Made by a program: the position numbers and the translations under genes. Shown here in pieces: positions 28,534-36,194 of a stretch of 64,000 nt of DNA. Positions within the stretch are counted from its first letter, which is position 1, and the number at the start of each line of letters is the position of its first letter. The stretch lies in assembly GCF_900129975.1 (NCBI RefSeq), contig NZ_FSRG01000003.1:856997-920996 (forward strand), read 5' to 3'. The notes under the pieces are model-generated. The model saw only the letters and a program-made list of their open reading frames with translations. It was not told where the DNA came from and did no database searches. The stretch comes from Halodesulfovibrio marinisediminis DSM 17456 (lineage in GTDB: Bacteria > Desulfobacterota > Desulfovibrionia > Desulfovibrionales > Desulfovibrionaceae).

Positions 28534-28793
28534 AAATACGAAATTCTCGAAGAACAGATTGCTTTGGTAAGACAGGAACAAGAGTGAATGAGGTCTGCCG
28601 TAAGATGGACATACCAGAGGCTAACTTCTGCAATTGGAAACAGAAAGGGGGATTGGAATGAGCAGACTTTGACGTTTAAGCAGCTTTAGGAGGCAAACTA
28701 AAACTTAAAAAACTTGTTGTGGGCAACATTTCTTTGGCCCAAAAATTCAAGCCGCGAGTGCCTAGAGGTCTATGTGGTAAGCGATAAAAGAGA
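28534..28793 (+). mobile_element. Decayed IS3-family OrfA transposase fragment
   Basis: Broken frames carry the order of motifs found in IS3/IS407-group OrfA: EEQIALVRQEQE, then after a frame change VNEVCRKMDIPEANFCNWKQKGGL, then after stops KLKLKKLVVGNISLAQK. Intact OrfA proteins read EEQI, EVCRKMGI, TFYNWKKKYGGL and KLKKLVADLSLDK in that order. Frameshifts and stops show it is long dead. No terminal repeats are seen. It lies between katG and the arabinose-lipid operon. The rest of the 28242-28897 gap is AT-rich and empty. Confidence 0.65.
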
Positions 28794-28897
28794 ACAGGTG
28801 ATAAGGCTACGCCTGATCTCAGGTGCCAACCACAACTGCCAACCACAACGTATTCAGGGTAATGAAGGTAACGAATTCATTTCAAAAACAATATTCA

Positions 28898-29632
28898 CTA
28901 TAATGATAGTCGCTTAAACAGAAATTCTGGGATATGAACGATTACCAGCATAATAAGACGCCAAACTGGCTTTGAATAAACAATATCCTTTTTCTTTTCT
29001 ACAGCAGCTAAAATATCAGAAGCGACCTCTTCCGGCTGTGCTGTTAAAGCGTCTGGAAGCTTCAAGTGCTCAGTCATAGCTGTATGCACAAAACCCGGCT
29101 TTACTGTAATAATCTGAACATCTTTTTTATTAAGCCTATTCCGGAGACCGGATAGAAAAGCAGTGAATCCAGCTTTAGCACTACCGTAAACATAGTTACT
29201 TGCACGTCCTCTGTCTCCCGCTACAGAACTAATTCCAACAATAAAGCCAGCCCCTCTTTCCTCAAACTTTTGTGCAAAACGGCTAAGAAGTGAGACCGCC
29301 CCCGTAAAGTTCGTATCAATAATGACCTTCGCTTCATTGAAATCTTTTTCCGCCCTTAGCTGATCTCCTAAATAACCAAAGGCGCAAATAACCCCATCCG
29401 GTTCTACTGGAAGAGAGGTTGTAAACTGTTCGTGACTAGTAAAGTTTCTCGCATCAAAAGTAACAGGATAGACATTTTGATCAGAGCGAACACGAATATC
29501 ACTAGCAAGAACTTCCAATTTTTCAATATCACGTGCAGCTAAAATAATATCAAACCCTGCTCGGGCAAACGAACGAGCACAGTCTAGAGCAATATCAGAT
29601 GAAGCACCGAGAATTAGAAGTGATTTTGTCAT
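28898..29632 (-). CDS. dprE2: DprE2-like short-chain reductase (polyprenyl-phosphoryl-2-ketoribose reductase)
   Basis: This 244-residue SDR has the Rossmann motif LGASSDIALDCARSFA near the start, the catalytic YGSAK and the PGFVHTAMTEH loop. In mycobacteria DprE2 reduces the 2'-keto intermediate made by DprE1 to give polyprenyl-phosphoryl-arabinose. The assignment rests on its place directly after dprE1 (2 bases apart) and the operon with GtrA and UbiA. SDR sequence alone would not prove the substrate. Confidence 0.85.
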   Translation of the reverse strand: MTKSLLILGASSDIALDCARSFARAGFDIILAARDIEKLEVLASDIRVRSDQNVYPVTFDARNFTSHEQFTTSLPVEPDGVICAFGYLGDQLRAEKDFNEAKVIIDTNFTGAVSLLSRFAQKFEERGAGFIVGISSVAGDRGRASNYVYGSAKAGFTAFLSGLRNRLNKKDVQIITVKPGFVHTAMTEHLKLPDALTAQPEEVASDILAAVEKKKDIVYSKPVWRLIMLVIVHIPEFLFKRLSL

Positions 29633-29634
29633 AT

Positions 29635-30972
29635 TTACTCCCCAATACCTAGCCGTATGCTCTGAAGAGATTTAAACTTATTGGAAGGATCCCACTTTGC
29701 CTTTAGCTCTCGAAAGGCATTTGCCGCTTTTCCATACCCCTTATCAAAGACTCCTTCTGGCAAGCGACTATCTTTCGTTAAATAGTGACATCCACCATAA
29801 TCAAGAACCATAGCGTCTAACTCATCAAGCAGTGGGAACAGCGATGAAGTAACGGGAAAATCAAGAGCAAGCGTATATCCTTCACGCGGAAAAGAAATCG
29901 TTCCCTTATCACCCTTTCCGAACAGTTTTAGCACAGCAAGGAACGACCCTTGCCCGCTTGCACTAATTTTTGAAAGAATTTCTGTGAGCCCCTCTGCACT
30001 TGCCTCCTTGGGCAGCACAAACTGATACTGGGTAAAACCACGGCGACCATAAATCTTATTCCAATTGTAAATCGCATCGAGTGGATAAAAGAACGTATCA
30101 TAGTCTACGATCTGCTCTGTGCTTTTTTTCGGAGCCTTACCGTAATAAAGAGCATTAAATGCACGGACGCTTAAAGAGGTCAAAGCAAGAGAAGGAAAGT
30201 TAACTGGAATATTCAATTTACGCTTGTCAGGAACAGTTAGAGCTTGTTGCTTTTGTTTCTTAGGCAGTTCTTCTGCAGCAACAAAATCTCCCCGCATCAA
30301 AACCGAACGCCCAAGTCCGCTACCACCTTGCAAGCAGTCAATCCAAGCTACAGAAAATGTCGAGTTTTCAGACTCCTCAAAGTGTTTCATAGCTTCAAAC
30401 AAATTGGAAGCTTTAACAGTTTCCTGCTTAATGAATGAACTAGATACCCTGACAAGATTTATAGATGCACGTAGCACAACCCCAAGCATTCCTTGTCCAC
30501 CGCTCATCCCCCAGAACAACTCAGCATTTTCTGAAGGTGTACAACGAAGAATGCAACCATCCGCAGTCATTACATCCATCCAGTTAACATGGCGTGAAAA
30601 TGTTCCACTTTCATGATGGTTTTTGCCATGCACATCAGAACCAATAGCACCACCAATAGAAACATATTTGGTTCCCGGAGTAACAGGCAAGAACCATCCC
30701 CTTGGAACAAACACATCAAGAATATCTTCTATGGTAACACCAGCTTCACAGACAAGCTCCCCAGTGGACTTATCAAAACTTATGAACCGATCGAAATGCT
30801 TAGTGGAAACAATCATTGTCCCGTTTAACGCACTATCCCCGTAACAACGCCCCATACCACGAGAAATCAAGGATTCTGATGTGGCAAGAGTATGTTTCAA
30901 TTGCTCGTCATTGCGAAAAGCAAAAAGCTCACTATTTACAACAGGGTAATTTCCCCAGTTACTAATTTTCAT
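29635..30972 (-). CDS. dprE1: DprE1-like FAD oxidase (polyprenyl-phosphoryl-ribose 2'-oxidase)
   Basis: This 445-residue protein is a VAO-type FAD enzyme. It has RGMGRCYGDSALNG, PVTPGTKYVSIGGAIGSDVHGKNHH with the FAD-contacting His, and TKDSR whose Lys (about residue 400) matches catalytic Lys418 of the mycobacterial enzyme. It oxidises C2' of polyprenyl-phosphoryl-ribose, the first step of epimerisation to D-arabinose. At the spot of Cys387, the residue hit by benzothiazinones, this protein has Ala (LALDFPV, about residue 369). It lies in an operon UbiA-GtrA-dprE1-dprE2. Confidence 0.92.
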   Translation of the reverse strand: MKISNWGNYPVVNSELFAFRNDEQLKHTLATSESLISRGMGRCYGDSALNGTMIVSTKHFDRFISFDKSTGELVCEAGVTIEDILDVFVPRGWFLPVTPGTKYVSIGGAIGSDVHGKNHHESGTFSRHVNWMDVMTADGCILRCTPSENAELFWGMSGGQGMLGVVLRASINLVRVSSSFIKQETVKASNLFEAMKHFEESENSTFSVAWIDCLQGGSGLGRSVLMRGDFVAAEELPKKQKQQALTVPDKRKLNIPVNFPSLALTSLSVRAFNALYYGKAPKKSTEQIVDYDTFFYPLDAIYNWNKIYGRRGFTQYQFVLPKEASAEGLTEILSKISASGQGSFLAVLKLFGKGDKGTISFPREGYTLALDFPVTSSLFPLLDELDAMVLDYGGCHYLTKDSRLPEGVFDKGYGKAANAFRELKAKWDPSNKFKSLQSIRLGIGE

Positions 30973-30984
30973 CTGCTTCCCACA

Positions 30985-31401
30985 TTAGTTGAATGTAAAA
31001 TAGTTATGCCCAAGGTAGCTTGTCACAGTAAGCAAAGACAGGGCTAAAATGTGTGCAATTTCTTGCTGATACACAACAATATTTAGAAACGGCAAGACAT
31101 GCTCCACAAGAACGACACTTACAATAAGCGTCTGCGATACCCCCCAAGCATTCACAGCTATAAATCTGGCAACTTCACTTTTTTTTGAGCGGGTAGAAGA
31201 TTTTTTTTGGGGAAAAGCAAAAAATTTAAACAAGATAAAAGCAATGAACATCCCGACCAGATACGCGATGACAATTGCTACTTCAAATGCAACAAATTTA
31301 CTTAAGATAAATCTGACTAAGAGATTCACCAACGTTGCTATCCCCCCCAGAAACAGAAAGCGAAGGAAGGGCTTATATGATCTAACTATGAAATCAGGCA
31401 T
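30985..31401 (-). CDS. GtrA-family membrane protein
   Basis: This 138-residue protein has four membrane helices and the GtrA opening FLRFLFLGGIATLVNLLVRF. GtrA proteins help move lipid-linked sugars across the membrane; the mycobacterial homologue Rv3789 lies beside dprE1 and is linked to arabinan assembly. A positively charged loop (KKSSTRSKKSE) lies between helices two and three. It sits 4 bases after the UbiA gene and 12 before dprE1, so it probably flips or recruits polyprenyl-phosphoryl-arabinose. Confidence 0.9.
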   Translation of the reverse strand: MPDFIVRSYKPFLRFLFLGGIATLVNLLVRFILSKFVAFEVAIVIAYLVGMFIAFILFKFFAFPQKKSSTRSKKSEVARFIAVNAWGVSQTLIVSVVLVEHVLPFLNIVVYQQEIAHILALSLLTVTSYLGHNYFTFN

Positions 31402-31405
31402 TGAT

Positions 31406-32278
31406 CTACAAATAAATTAAAAACATAAAATGCGTGAGCCAGCCTAAAATTATCAGCTGAAGAAACTTATCTGTATATATTAAACGGGTGGGTGAGGCTG
31501 AGTTAGAAAAGATGAGAACCTGCTGAAAATAACGCATTACGCCTAATATCACCCATGCAGAAGTCAAAAAAGTAAACTTACTGGAATAGTGAATCATTAC
31601 TTGTTCTGAGGTCGTATACATCAGGTAGCAAACAATATTAATTGCTGCCATTAATTGCATTGCTTGTAGCAAAAATGCTTGATTATACCCTTGCAAGCTC
31701 TTGCGGACAATATTTCCCGATTTTTGTTGAATTGATACATCGTCATACCTCTTGCCTAGAGCTAAGAGCATTGAAAGCAAAAACGTCATTAAGATAAGCC
31801 AGTGACTTACGGTAACACCGGCAAGATAGGCTCCAAGATAGACACGCAAAACAAAACCGATTGCAATACAACAAACATCTAAGACTGCTATTTTTTTAAA
31901 TTTTACTGTATAAAAGACATTTAAAACGACATAGCCCACAATGAATAAGTATGCGGGAAAACCTAGCATCCATGCCAGTAGTAACGCCAAGCCCCAAATA
32001 CATATGCATATCTTTACTGCAGTTTTTATAGGAATAGCTCCACTTGCAATAGGTCGATTACACTTTGTCGGATGGTTACGATCATCTGCGGCATCAAGTA
32101 TGTCATTAAAAACATATACTCCACTTGCTGCAAAACAAAATGCTGCAAAACCTAAAGCAACATGCTGCAATATTGTAAAATTACCAACTACTCCCCCAAA
32201 AAAAACCGGAATAAAAATAAAACAGTTTTTTATGTAGTGTGTTGGCCGTAGCAGAGATACTACTTGCTTCAATCTCAT
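31406..32278 (-). CDS. UbiA-family polyprenyl-phosphate phosphoribosyltransferase
   Basis: This 290-residue membrane enzyme has the UbiA motifs LLRPTHYIKN, NDILDAADDRNHPTKCNRPIASG (Asp-rich site one) and YTVKFKKIAVLDV (site two), with about eight helices. The NRPIASG form is that of decaprenyl-phosphate:5-phosphoribose transferases (Rv3806c type), which join PRPP to a polyprenyl phosphate, not of ubiquinone enzymes. It is the first gene of the operon. The phosphatase that normally follows this step is not in the cluster. Confidence 0.9.
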   Translation of the reverse strand: MRLKQVVSLLRPTHYIKNCFIFIPVFFGGVVGNFTILQHVALGFAAFCFAASGVYVFNDILDAADDRNHPTKCNRPIASGAIPIKTAVKICICIWGLALLLAWMLGFPAYLFIVGYVVLNVFYTVKFKKIAVLDVCCIAIGFVLRVYLGAYLAGVTVSHWLILMTFLLSMLLALGKRYDDVSIQQKSGNIVRKSLQGYNQAFLLQAMQLMAAINIVCYLMYTTSEQVMIHYSSKFTFLTSAWVILGVMRYFQQVLIFSNSASPTRLIYTDKFLQLIILGWLTHFMFLIYL

Positions 32279-32519
32279 GTTGCGCTCATCCGATATAGGT
32301 TGGTGTTAAGATATGGTAGCCCTCATTATTCCTAATTTTTATTTAAAATCTTAACATACTTTTTTTTGGGATAGAGCGTATATTTAGGACGACGTAGCTG
32401 ATAATCTATTCAGTTAAGTTTATTGACTTGTTTTCTCGCGTAGTCGTTGACTGAAATTTAAGCGAGCCATGAAATAATATCCATGCACCTTGCTTTTCAC
32501 CTTCCTACAAGACAAAAAA
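32279..32519. other. Divergent promoter region of the arabinose-lipid operon
   Basis: GTTAAGAT (32305-32312) and ATCTTAAC (32348-32355) are perfect 8-base inverted repeats over a 35-base AT-rich loop, 27 bases upstream of the UbiA start. They could form a leader hairpin or bound operator. No gene is seen. Confidence 0.4.
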
Positions 32520-32548
32520 ATCGCTCAGAACTTCTAGTTCACAGCGAT
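32520..32548 (-). terminator. Minus-strand terminator upstream of the glycosyltransferase gene
   Basis: ATCGCT and AGCGAT enclose GAACT-TCT-AGTTC, giving a two-part stem, and the minus strand continues with a run of seven T. It therefore ends transcription coming from the right, where the only minus-strand gene is the TadG paralogue 1.3 kb away, beyond the plus-strand glycosyltransferase. Confidence 0.65.
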
Positions 32549-32625
32549 AGAGGGGGGACAGCTTGGCAGCTCAATTGTTTGATTTTCTTTGCAATTTGCT
32601 ATTAAGCTTTGAAAAAGGACATCAT

Positions 32626-33807
32626 ATGAAGTTCATAAATAATGAGCGCCTGATCGCCTATCCTATAATAATTTTTGTAATTTCATGGGCTACTTACTTC
32701 GCGGTCACTTTTTCGGGAACAGGATTAACGGATGGGTTTGGAAAAACTATTGGCGCGGATTTTATATGCTTCTACTCTGCTTCTTCCATGCTACGAGATG
32801 GAGCTGCAGCGGATGTCTACGACATAGAGAAACTTATGACTAAAGAAGCAAGCATTACGAAAAAAGAAGATTATGATTTCGCTAGTGCATGGTTTTACCC
32901 TCCCATCTATCTTTTATTTATAAAAAAACTTGCAAGTGTTAGTTACCTGCATGCCCTCCTTCTTTTTACTTTAGTAACATTTTCAATGTACTTTCTTTCA
33001 ATGGCGTTGCTGTTGCCCAATCGTCTATCTTACTTGTGGCTGGTAACATTCCCTGGAGTTTTTCAGAACATAACAAACGGGCAAAATGGTTTTCTCTCTG
33101 CAACTATATTAACCAGCTCTTTGTATTTTATTGACAAAAAACCATTTATTGCAGGGTTGATACTGGGAATAATGAGTTATAAGCCTCACTTGGCATTTGC
33201 ACCTTTCCTTATCCTATTAGCTACCAAAAATTATAAAGCGCTATCTGGATGCGCACTGAGCTCTGCCACCTTGGTAATTGTGTCTATTTTATCTTTTGGA
33301 TTTGCGCCCTGGGGTTCTTTCTTACGTACACTTCCGTTGGCAGATACGCTGGCTATGTCGGGTTTTTTGCCATGGTACAAGATGAATTCACCGCAGGCTG
33401 GATTCCTTTTACTCGGTATCCCCCCAGAGCTCGCTAGGCTTCTTCATATTGCTATCGCCCTAGGTGCCATTGCTTTTACAGCAATGTTGTGGCGGCAGAA
33501 AGCAAACTTCAATTTGCGCGCCTCTGCGCTAATTATAACAACATTACTCTCAGTGCCCTTCGGCTATGATTACGATCTGGCGATGTTGGCACCGGCATTA
33601 ATTTGGTTTGGATTAGAAGCATGGAAGTCCGGATGGTCCACGTATGAAAAAAGTATAATTATTGTTGCATGGATAGTTCCTATTGTGTCTCCCCCCATTG
33701 CGTTGGGAACACATATTTTGCTTACACCTTTGGTACTAATCATGCTGCTTGTAGCTATTAGAAATAGATACAAAAGCGAACAGCAAGAAGCTTCTTTAGT
33801 GAGTTGA
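32626..33807 (+). CDS. DUF2029 (GT87-type) polyprenyl-phosphate-sugar glycosyltransferase
   Basis: This 393-residue protein has about ten membrane helices and GT-C features of the DUF2029 family: GADFICFYSASSMLRDGAAADVYD with the likely catalytic Asp in the first outer loop, AWFYPPIYLL, NGQNGFLSATIL and GLILGIMSYKPHLAF. Such enzymes use lipid-linked sugars on the outer face of the membrane. It diverges from the polyprenyl-phosphoryl-arabinose operon and is next to the TadG paralogue, so it may transfer arabinose to a pilus component. Donor and acceptor are inferred. ATG 32626 has AAGGAC upstream. Confidence 0.85.
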   Translation: MKFINNERLIAYPIIIFVISWATYFAVTFSGTGLTDGFGKTIGADFICFYSASSMLRDGAAADVYDIEKLMTKEASITKKEDYDFASAWFYPPIYLLFIKKLASVSYLHALLLFTLVTFSMYFLSMALLLPNRLSYLWLVTFPGVFQNITNGQNGFLSATILTSSLYFIDKKPFIAGLILGIMSYKPHLAFAPFLILLATKNYKALSGCALSSATLVIVSILSFGFAPWGSFLRTLPLADTLAMSGFLPWYKMNSPQAGFLLLGIPPELARLLHIAIALGAIAFTAMLWRQKANFNLRASALIITTLLSVPFGYDYDLAMLAPALIWFGLEAWKSGWSTYEKSIIIVAWIVPIVSPPIALGTHILLTPLVLIMLLVAIRNRYKSEQQEASLVS

Positions 33808-33837
33808 CGTCTTCCAAATATTCTAAATTAGACCTCA

Positions 33838-34992
33838 TTATCTGCTGGAATCTTTAACAAATTTAACTGTATACGTTAAGCAATCACCACCAACTCCAGG
33901 CTCAGGTTGCACAGCCAGCGCACGTATGAATCGACCGGTAACTTCGTCCCCTTGCATTCTCTCAATAAAAACTGCTCCGAGATTATTAACAAACACAGTC
34001 CCTCTCCCTGGCCGAGGAGGAAGTAACGGATCATAAAAAGCAATAATTGCCACTCTGGGACTATCTAGCGGATTTGCATATAAGCTATTAACAATTTTAT
34101 TCTCATTTGTACTCCATCGTGCATATGGATCCTGAGAAACAAGGTCGTTTATTCCCTGCCTAGTTGGTCCAACCATTTTCCCCGGTTCCAATAGAATTTC
34201 ATCCCCAATTTCTACAGAAGAAGTACTATTACTGCCCGAACAGCCCGCGATGTTATCACGATATTCTGAAGCGCCCTTTACTGGGGTACCTTTATTTACA
34301 GGTGGGAAATCTACTGCATTAAATTGCGATGGAGTATAGCTAGGGTTCTTTCCTGTTATTGTACCTAATCTTAATACGATTTGCGTTCCAAGATCAGCTT
34401 CAGAATACCCTTGAACCACAATGCTATCCATTTCTGTTTTGTTCTTTGTGTCCAAGGCACCATTGCCGTTATTATCCGTAAACGTAAATTTATCTGGTGC
34501 AGTAAAGGGCTTAAGGCACTTAGATGAACAAGTATTAGCTATTTCTACACGTGAAGCAGCTGTAACATCAAAGCTATCAACATTGAGCACAGATCCAAAG
34601 ATAGTTGCTAAAAAGTTGCCACGCGCAGCAGTACGTGAAATCTTAACCTCAATCTGGTTGGGGTCTGTGGTGTTAGGAGTGCCATCAAGATAATACGTTA
34701 CATCACCATCTTTCAGTGCCGCTGTCGGTACATCGCTATCGCTCAGATTAGCATGACCATAATCTAGCGCCTCAACCGTTACAGCCGCTAGATCAGCACC
34801 TTCCACCATCAGGCTGCGTCCGCCTGCCAGCGCAGCGATATCAGCGGCCTTTTGCAGATGAGCGCGTTTTGCACGCAAAAGTCCCACGTCGACACCAAAT
34901 GCCACAAAACCCAAAACAACCACGAGAACTATTGCCATGATAACGCCTACTGCACCACGCTCGTTTTGAATAAATTTATGTAGCGATCTCAT
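33838..34992 (-). CDS. TadG-like pilus protein, second copy outside the Tad locus
   Basis: This 384-residue protein shares long identical blocks with the product of 6980-8131, including NERGAVGVIMAI, RAHLQKAADIAALAGGRS, SKCLKPF, PDKFTFTD and FVKDSSR. The calcium-like loop DLDGDGELD of the first copy is DNNGNGALD here, so acidic ligands are lost. A remnant of the tadE 3' end lies just upstream (34993-35020), showing that the copy arose from the Tad locus. It converges on the glycosyltransferase gene, 30 bases away. ATG 34992 matches the start of the other copy. Confidence 0.88.
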   Translation of the reverse strand: MRSLHKFIQNERGAVGVIMAIVLVVVLGFVAFGVDVGLLRAKRAHLQKAADIAALAGGRSLMVEGADLAAVTVEALDYGHANLSDSDVPTAALKDGDVTYYLDGTPNTTDPNQIEVKISRTAARGNFLATIFGSVLNVDSFDVTAASRVEIANTCSSKCLKPFTAPDKFTFTDNNGNGALDTKNKTEMDSIVVQGYSEADLGTQIVLRLGTITGKNPSYTPSQFNAVDFPPVNKGTPVKGASEYRDNIAGCSGSNSTSSVEIGDEILLEPGKMVGPTRQGINDLVSQDPYARWSTNENKIVNSLYANPLDSPRVAIIAFYDPLLPPRPGRGTVFVNNLGAVFIERMQGDEVTGRFIRALAVQPEPGVGGDCLTYTVKFVKDSSR

Positions 34993-35371
34993 ACCATCCC
35001 CATAATGTTTGGTACGTTGCATTTGTGTATATTAACTCTGAAAAACAACTAATAAAGATCAAATAGCGAAGTGTTGAGGGAGAGCTAGTCTCATCATCAG
35101 TCTCCGCTATTGTTAGCGTACCTACTTTGATTCCTGCATCAAGTATTACACGCAAAAAGGCAGAACTGAATAAGCTGGTATTGACCTACTACGATACTTC
35201 TGCACCAAATATGAAACTCTGCTGCGCTTGCATCAAGTCATGCCCAGATAAAGCACAAAGCATAAAATAAGGGGCAATCAAAGATATCGCTCGACGCTTG
35301 AGCACTATGTGCAAAGACCATCAGGACCCTGTTTTTTTACCAGAGTAGTTAAACTGTTCATCCCAACACAA
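34993..35371. other. Intergenic region with a tadE remnant
   Basis: The first 28 bases (34993-35020) match the end of tadE and the tadE-tadG spacer. The rest is non-coding; an open stretch (about 35094-35269) encodes CCACIKSCPD but has no credible start, so I do not call it. Confidence 0.45.
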
Positions 35372-35405
35372 AAAACGGCACTAAATATATCCTTAGTGCC
35401 GTTTT
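35372..35405 (-). terminator. Strong rho-independent terminator
   Basis: AAAACGGCACTAA and TTAGTGCCGTTTT form a 13-base stem with an 8-base loop, followed on the minus strand by T6. No previously obvious gene ends here; it fits the small gene at 35447-35551 upstream on the same strand. Confidence 0.85.
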
Positions 35406-35446
35406 AATATTAATTATGAACAGTTCGGTTAAGAAAGGTAGTTACC

Positions 35447-35551
35447 CTACCTCCTCTTGCCGGTCTTTAATCTCTCACAGACCCGACCACTCTTCAAAAG
35501 CCTGATCGTAATACCAACAAAAACAAGCCCCTCAAGACGACCTATCCCCAT
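35447..35551 (-). CDS. Candidate 34-residue small membrane protein
   Basis: ATG 35551 has AGAAGGA at ideal spacing, and the frame reads MGIGRLEGLVFVGITIRLL, then a very basic tail ending KTGKRR. It could be a single-pass or amphipathic peptide. A strong terminator starts 42 bases after its stop codon. No family is known to me; the call rests on ribosome site, hydrophobic-then-basic layout and terminator. Confidence 0.35.
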   Translation of the reverse strand: MGIGRLEGLVFVGITIRLLKSGRVCERLKTGKRR

Positions 35552-35746
35552 ATTATCCTTCTGTAAGTCTGAAAAAGCCCATTCCTACTCTGCGAACTTC
35601 AGCGGTTATATCTTGGCAAATCATTGTTTATGCCTCTGTGTACCATCTATAAACACGTATTAGTCTCAGAGTGGGGCCTTCTGTTTTTGATACGCAAAAT
35701 AAAAAAGAAACGATTGGATCCTTAACGATAAGATAATGAGGTGGTT

Positions 35747-36169
35747 ATGAAGAGTATCGCACCGTATTGGCTCAACAATATTCTTGGTAAGTTACTAAGA
35801 ATTAGTGCCATTCTATCAATAGTTCTTTGCTGTTATTCTATGGCAATTGCTTTTGAAGCCCCCAAAGCAATACTTATGATGGAGCTTACCAAAAAGCCTG
35901 TTGCTTTTGATCACGTACCCCATGCTGAACTTGAGTGTGTTCAATGTCACCACATGGTTGAAGGCAGACAGAGCTTTCAAATGTGTTCTGCCTGTCATCA
36001 AGCTAAAGATAAAAAAGCAGAAAATTCATACTACAAGGTCATCCACAACAAAAAGACAGCCAATCCGGAAATGTCTACTTGCATAACTTGCCACAAGGAA
36101 ATCGCTGGTAAAGACAAGAAGAAACGCAAGGCGTTAACGGGCTGTAAGAAATCAAAATGTCACGAGTAA
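35747..36169 (+). CDS. Tetrahaem cytochrome c3
   Basis: This 140-residue protein has a signal peptide (to about MAIAFEA) and four haem-binding sites: CVQCHH, CSACHQ, CITCHK and CKKSKCHE, the last of the CX4CH kind usual in Desulfovibrio c3. Extra His residues (FDHVPHAEL, HHMV) are the distal haem ligands. It is a periplasmic electron carrier. The adjacent Tat-exported OYE, 25 bases downstream, is its likely partner. ATG 35747 follows GAGGTGG. Confidence 0.93.
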   Translation: MKSIAPYWLNNILGKLLRISAILSIVLCCYSMAIAFEAPKAILMMELTKKPVAFDHVPHAELECVQCHHMVEGRQSFQMCSACHQAKDKKAENSYYKVIHNKKTANPEMSTCITCHKEIAGKDKKKRKALTGCKKSKCHE

Positions 36170-36194
36170 CGTCATAAGACTACGTGGAGGACAT

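Noticed and set aside
28714-28917. 67-codon plus-strand frame near the IS fossil
   Set aside because: It overlaps the decayed transposase remnant and ends against the SDR gene; it is better explained as part of the fossil.
32527-32541. AGAAC-N5-GTTCA resembling the sigma-54 activator sites at 40.5 kb
   Set aside because: It is the inner stem of a terminator hairpin, and no -24/-12 promoter lies nearby.
35094-35269. Frame with CCACIKSCPD, reminiscent of a ferredoxin cluster motif
   Set aside because: No credible start codon, and the Cys spacing does not fit a full 4Fe-4S site.
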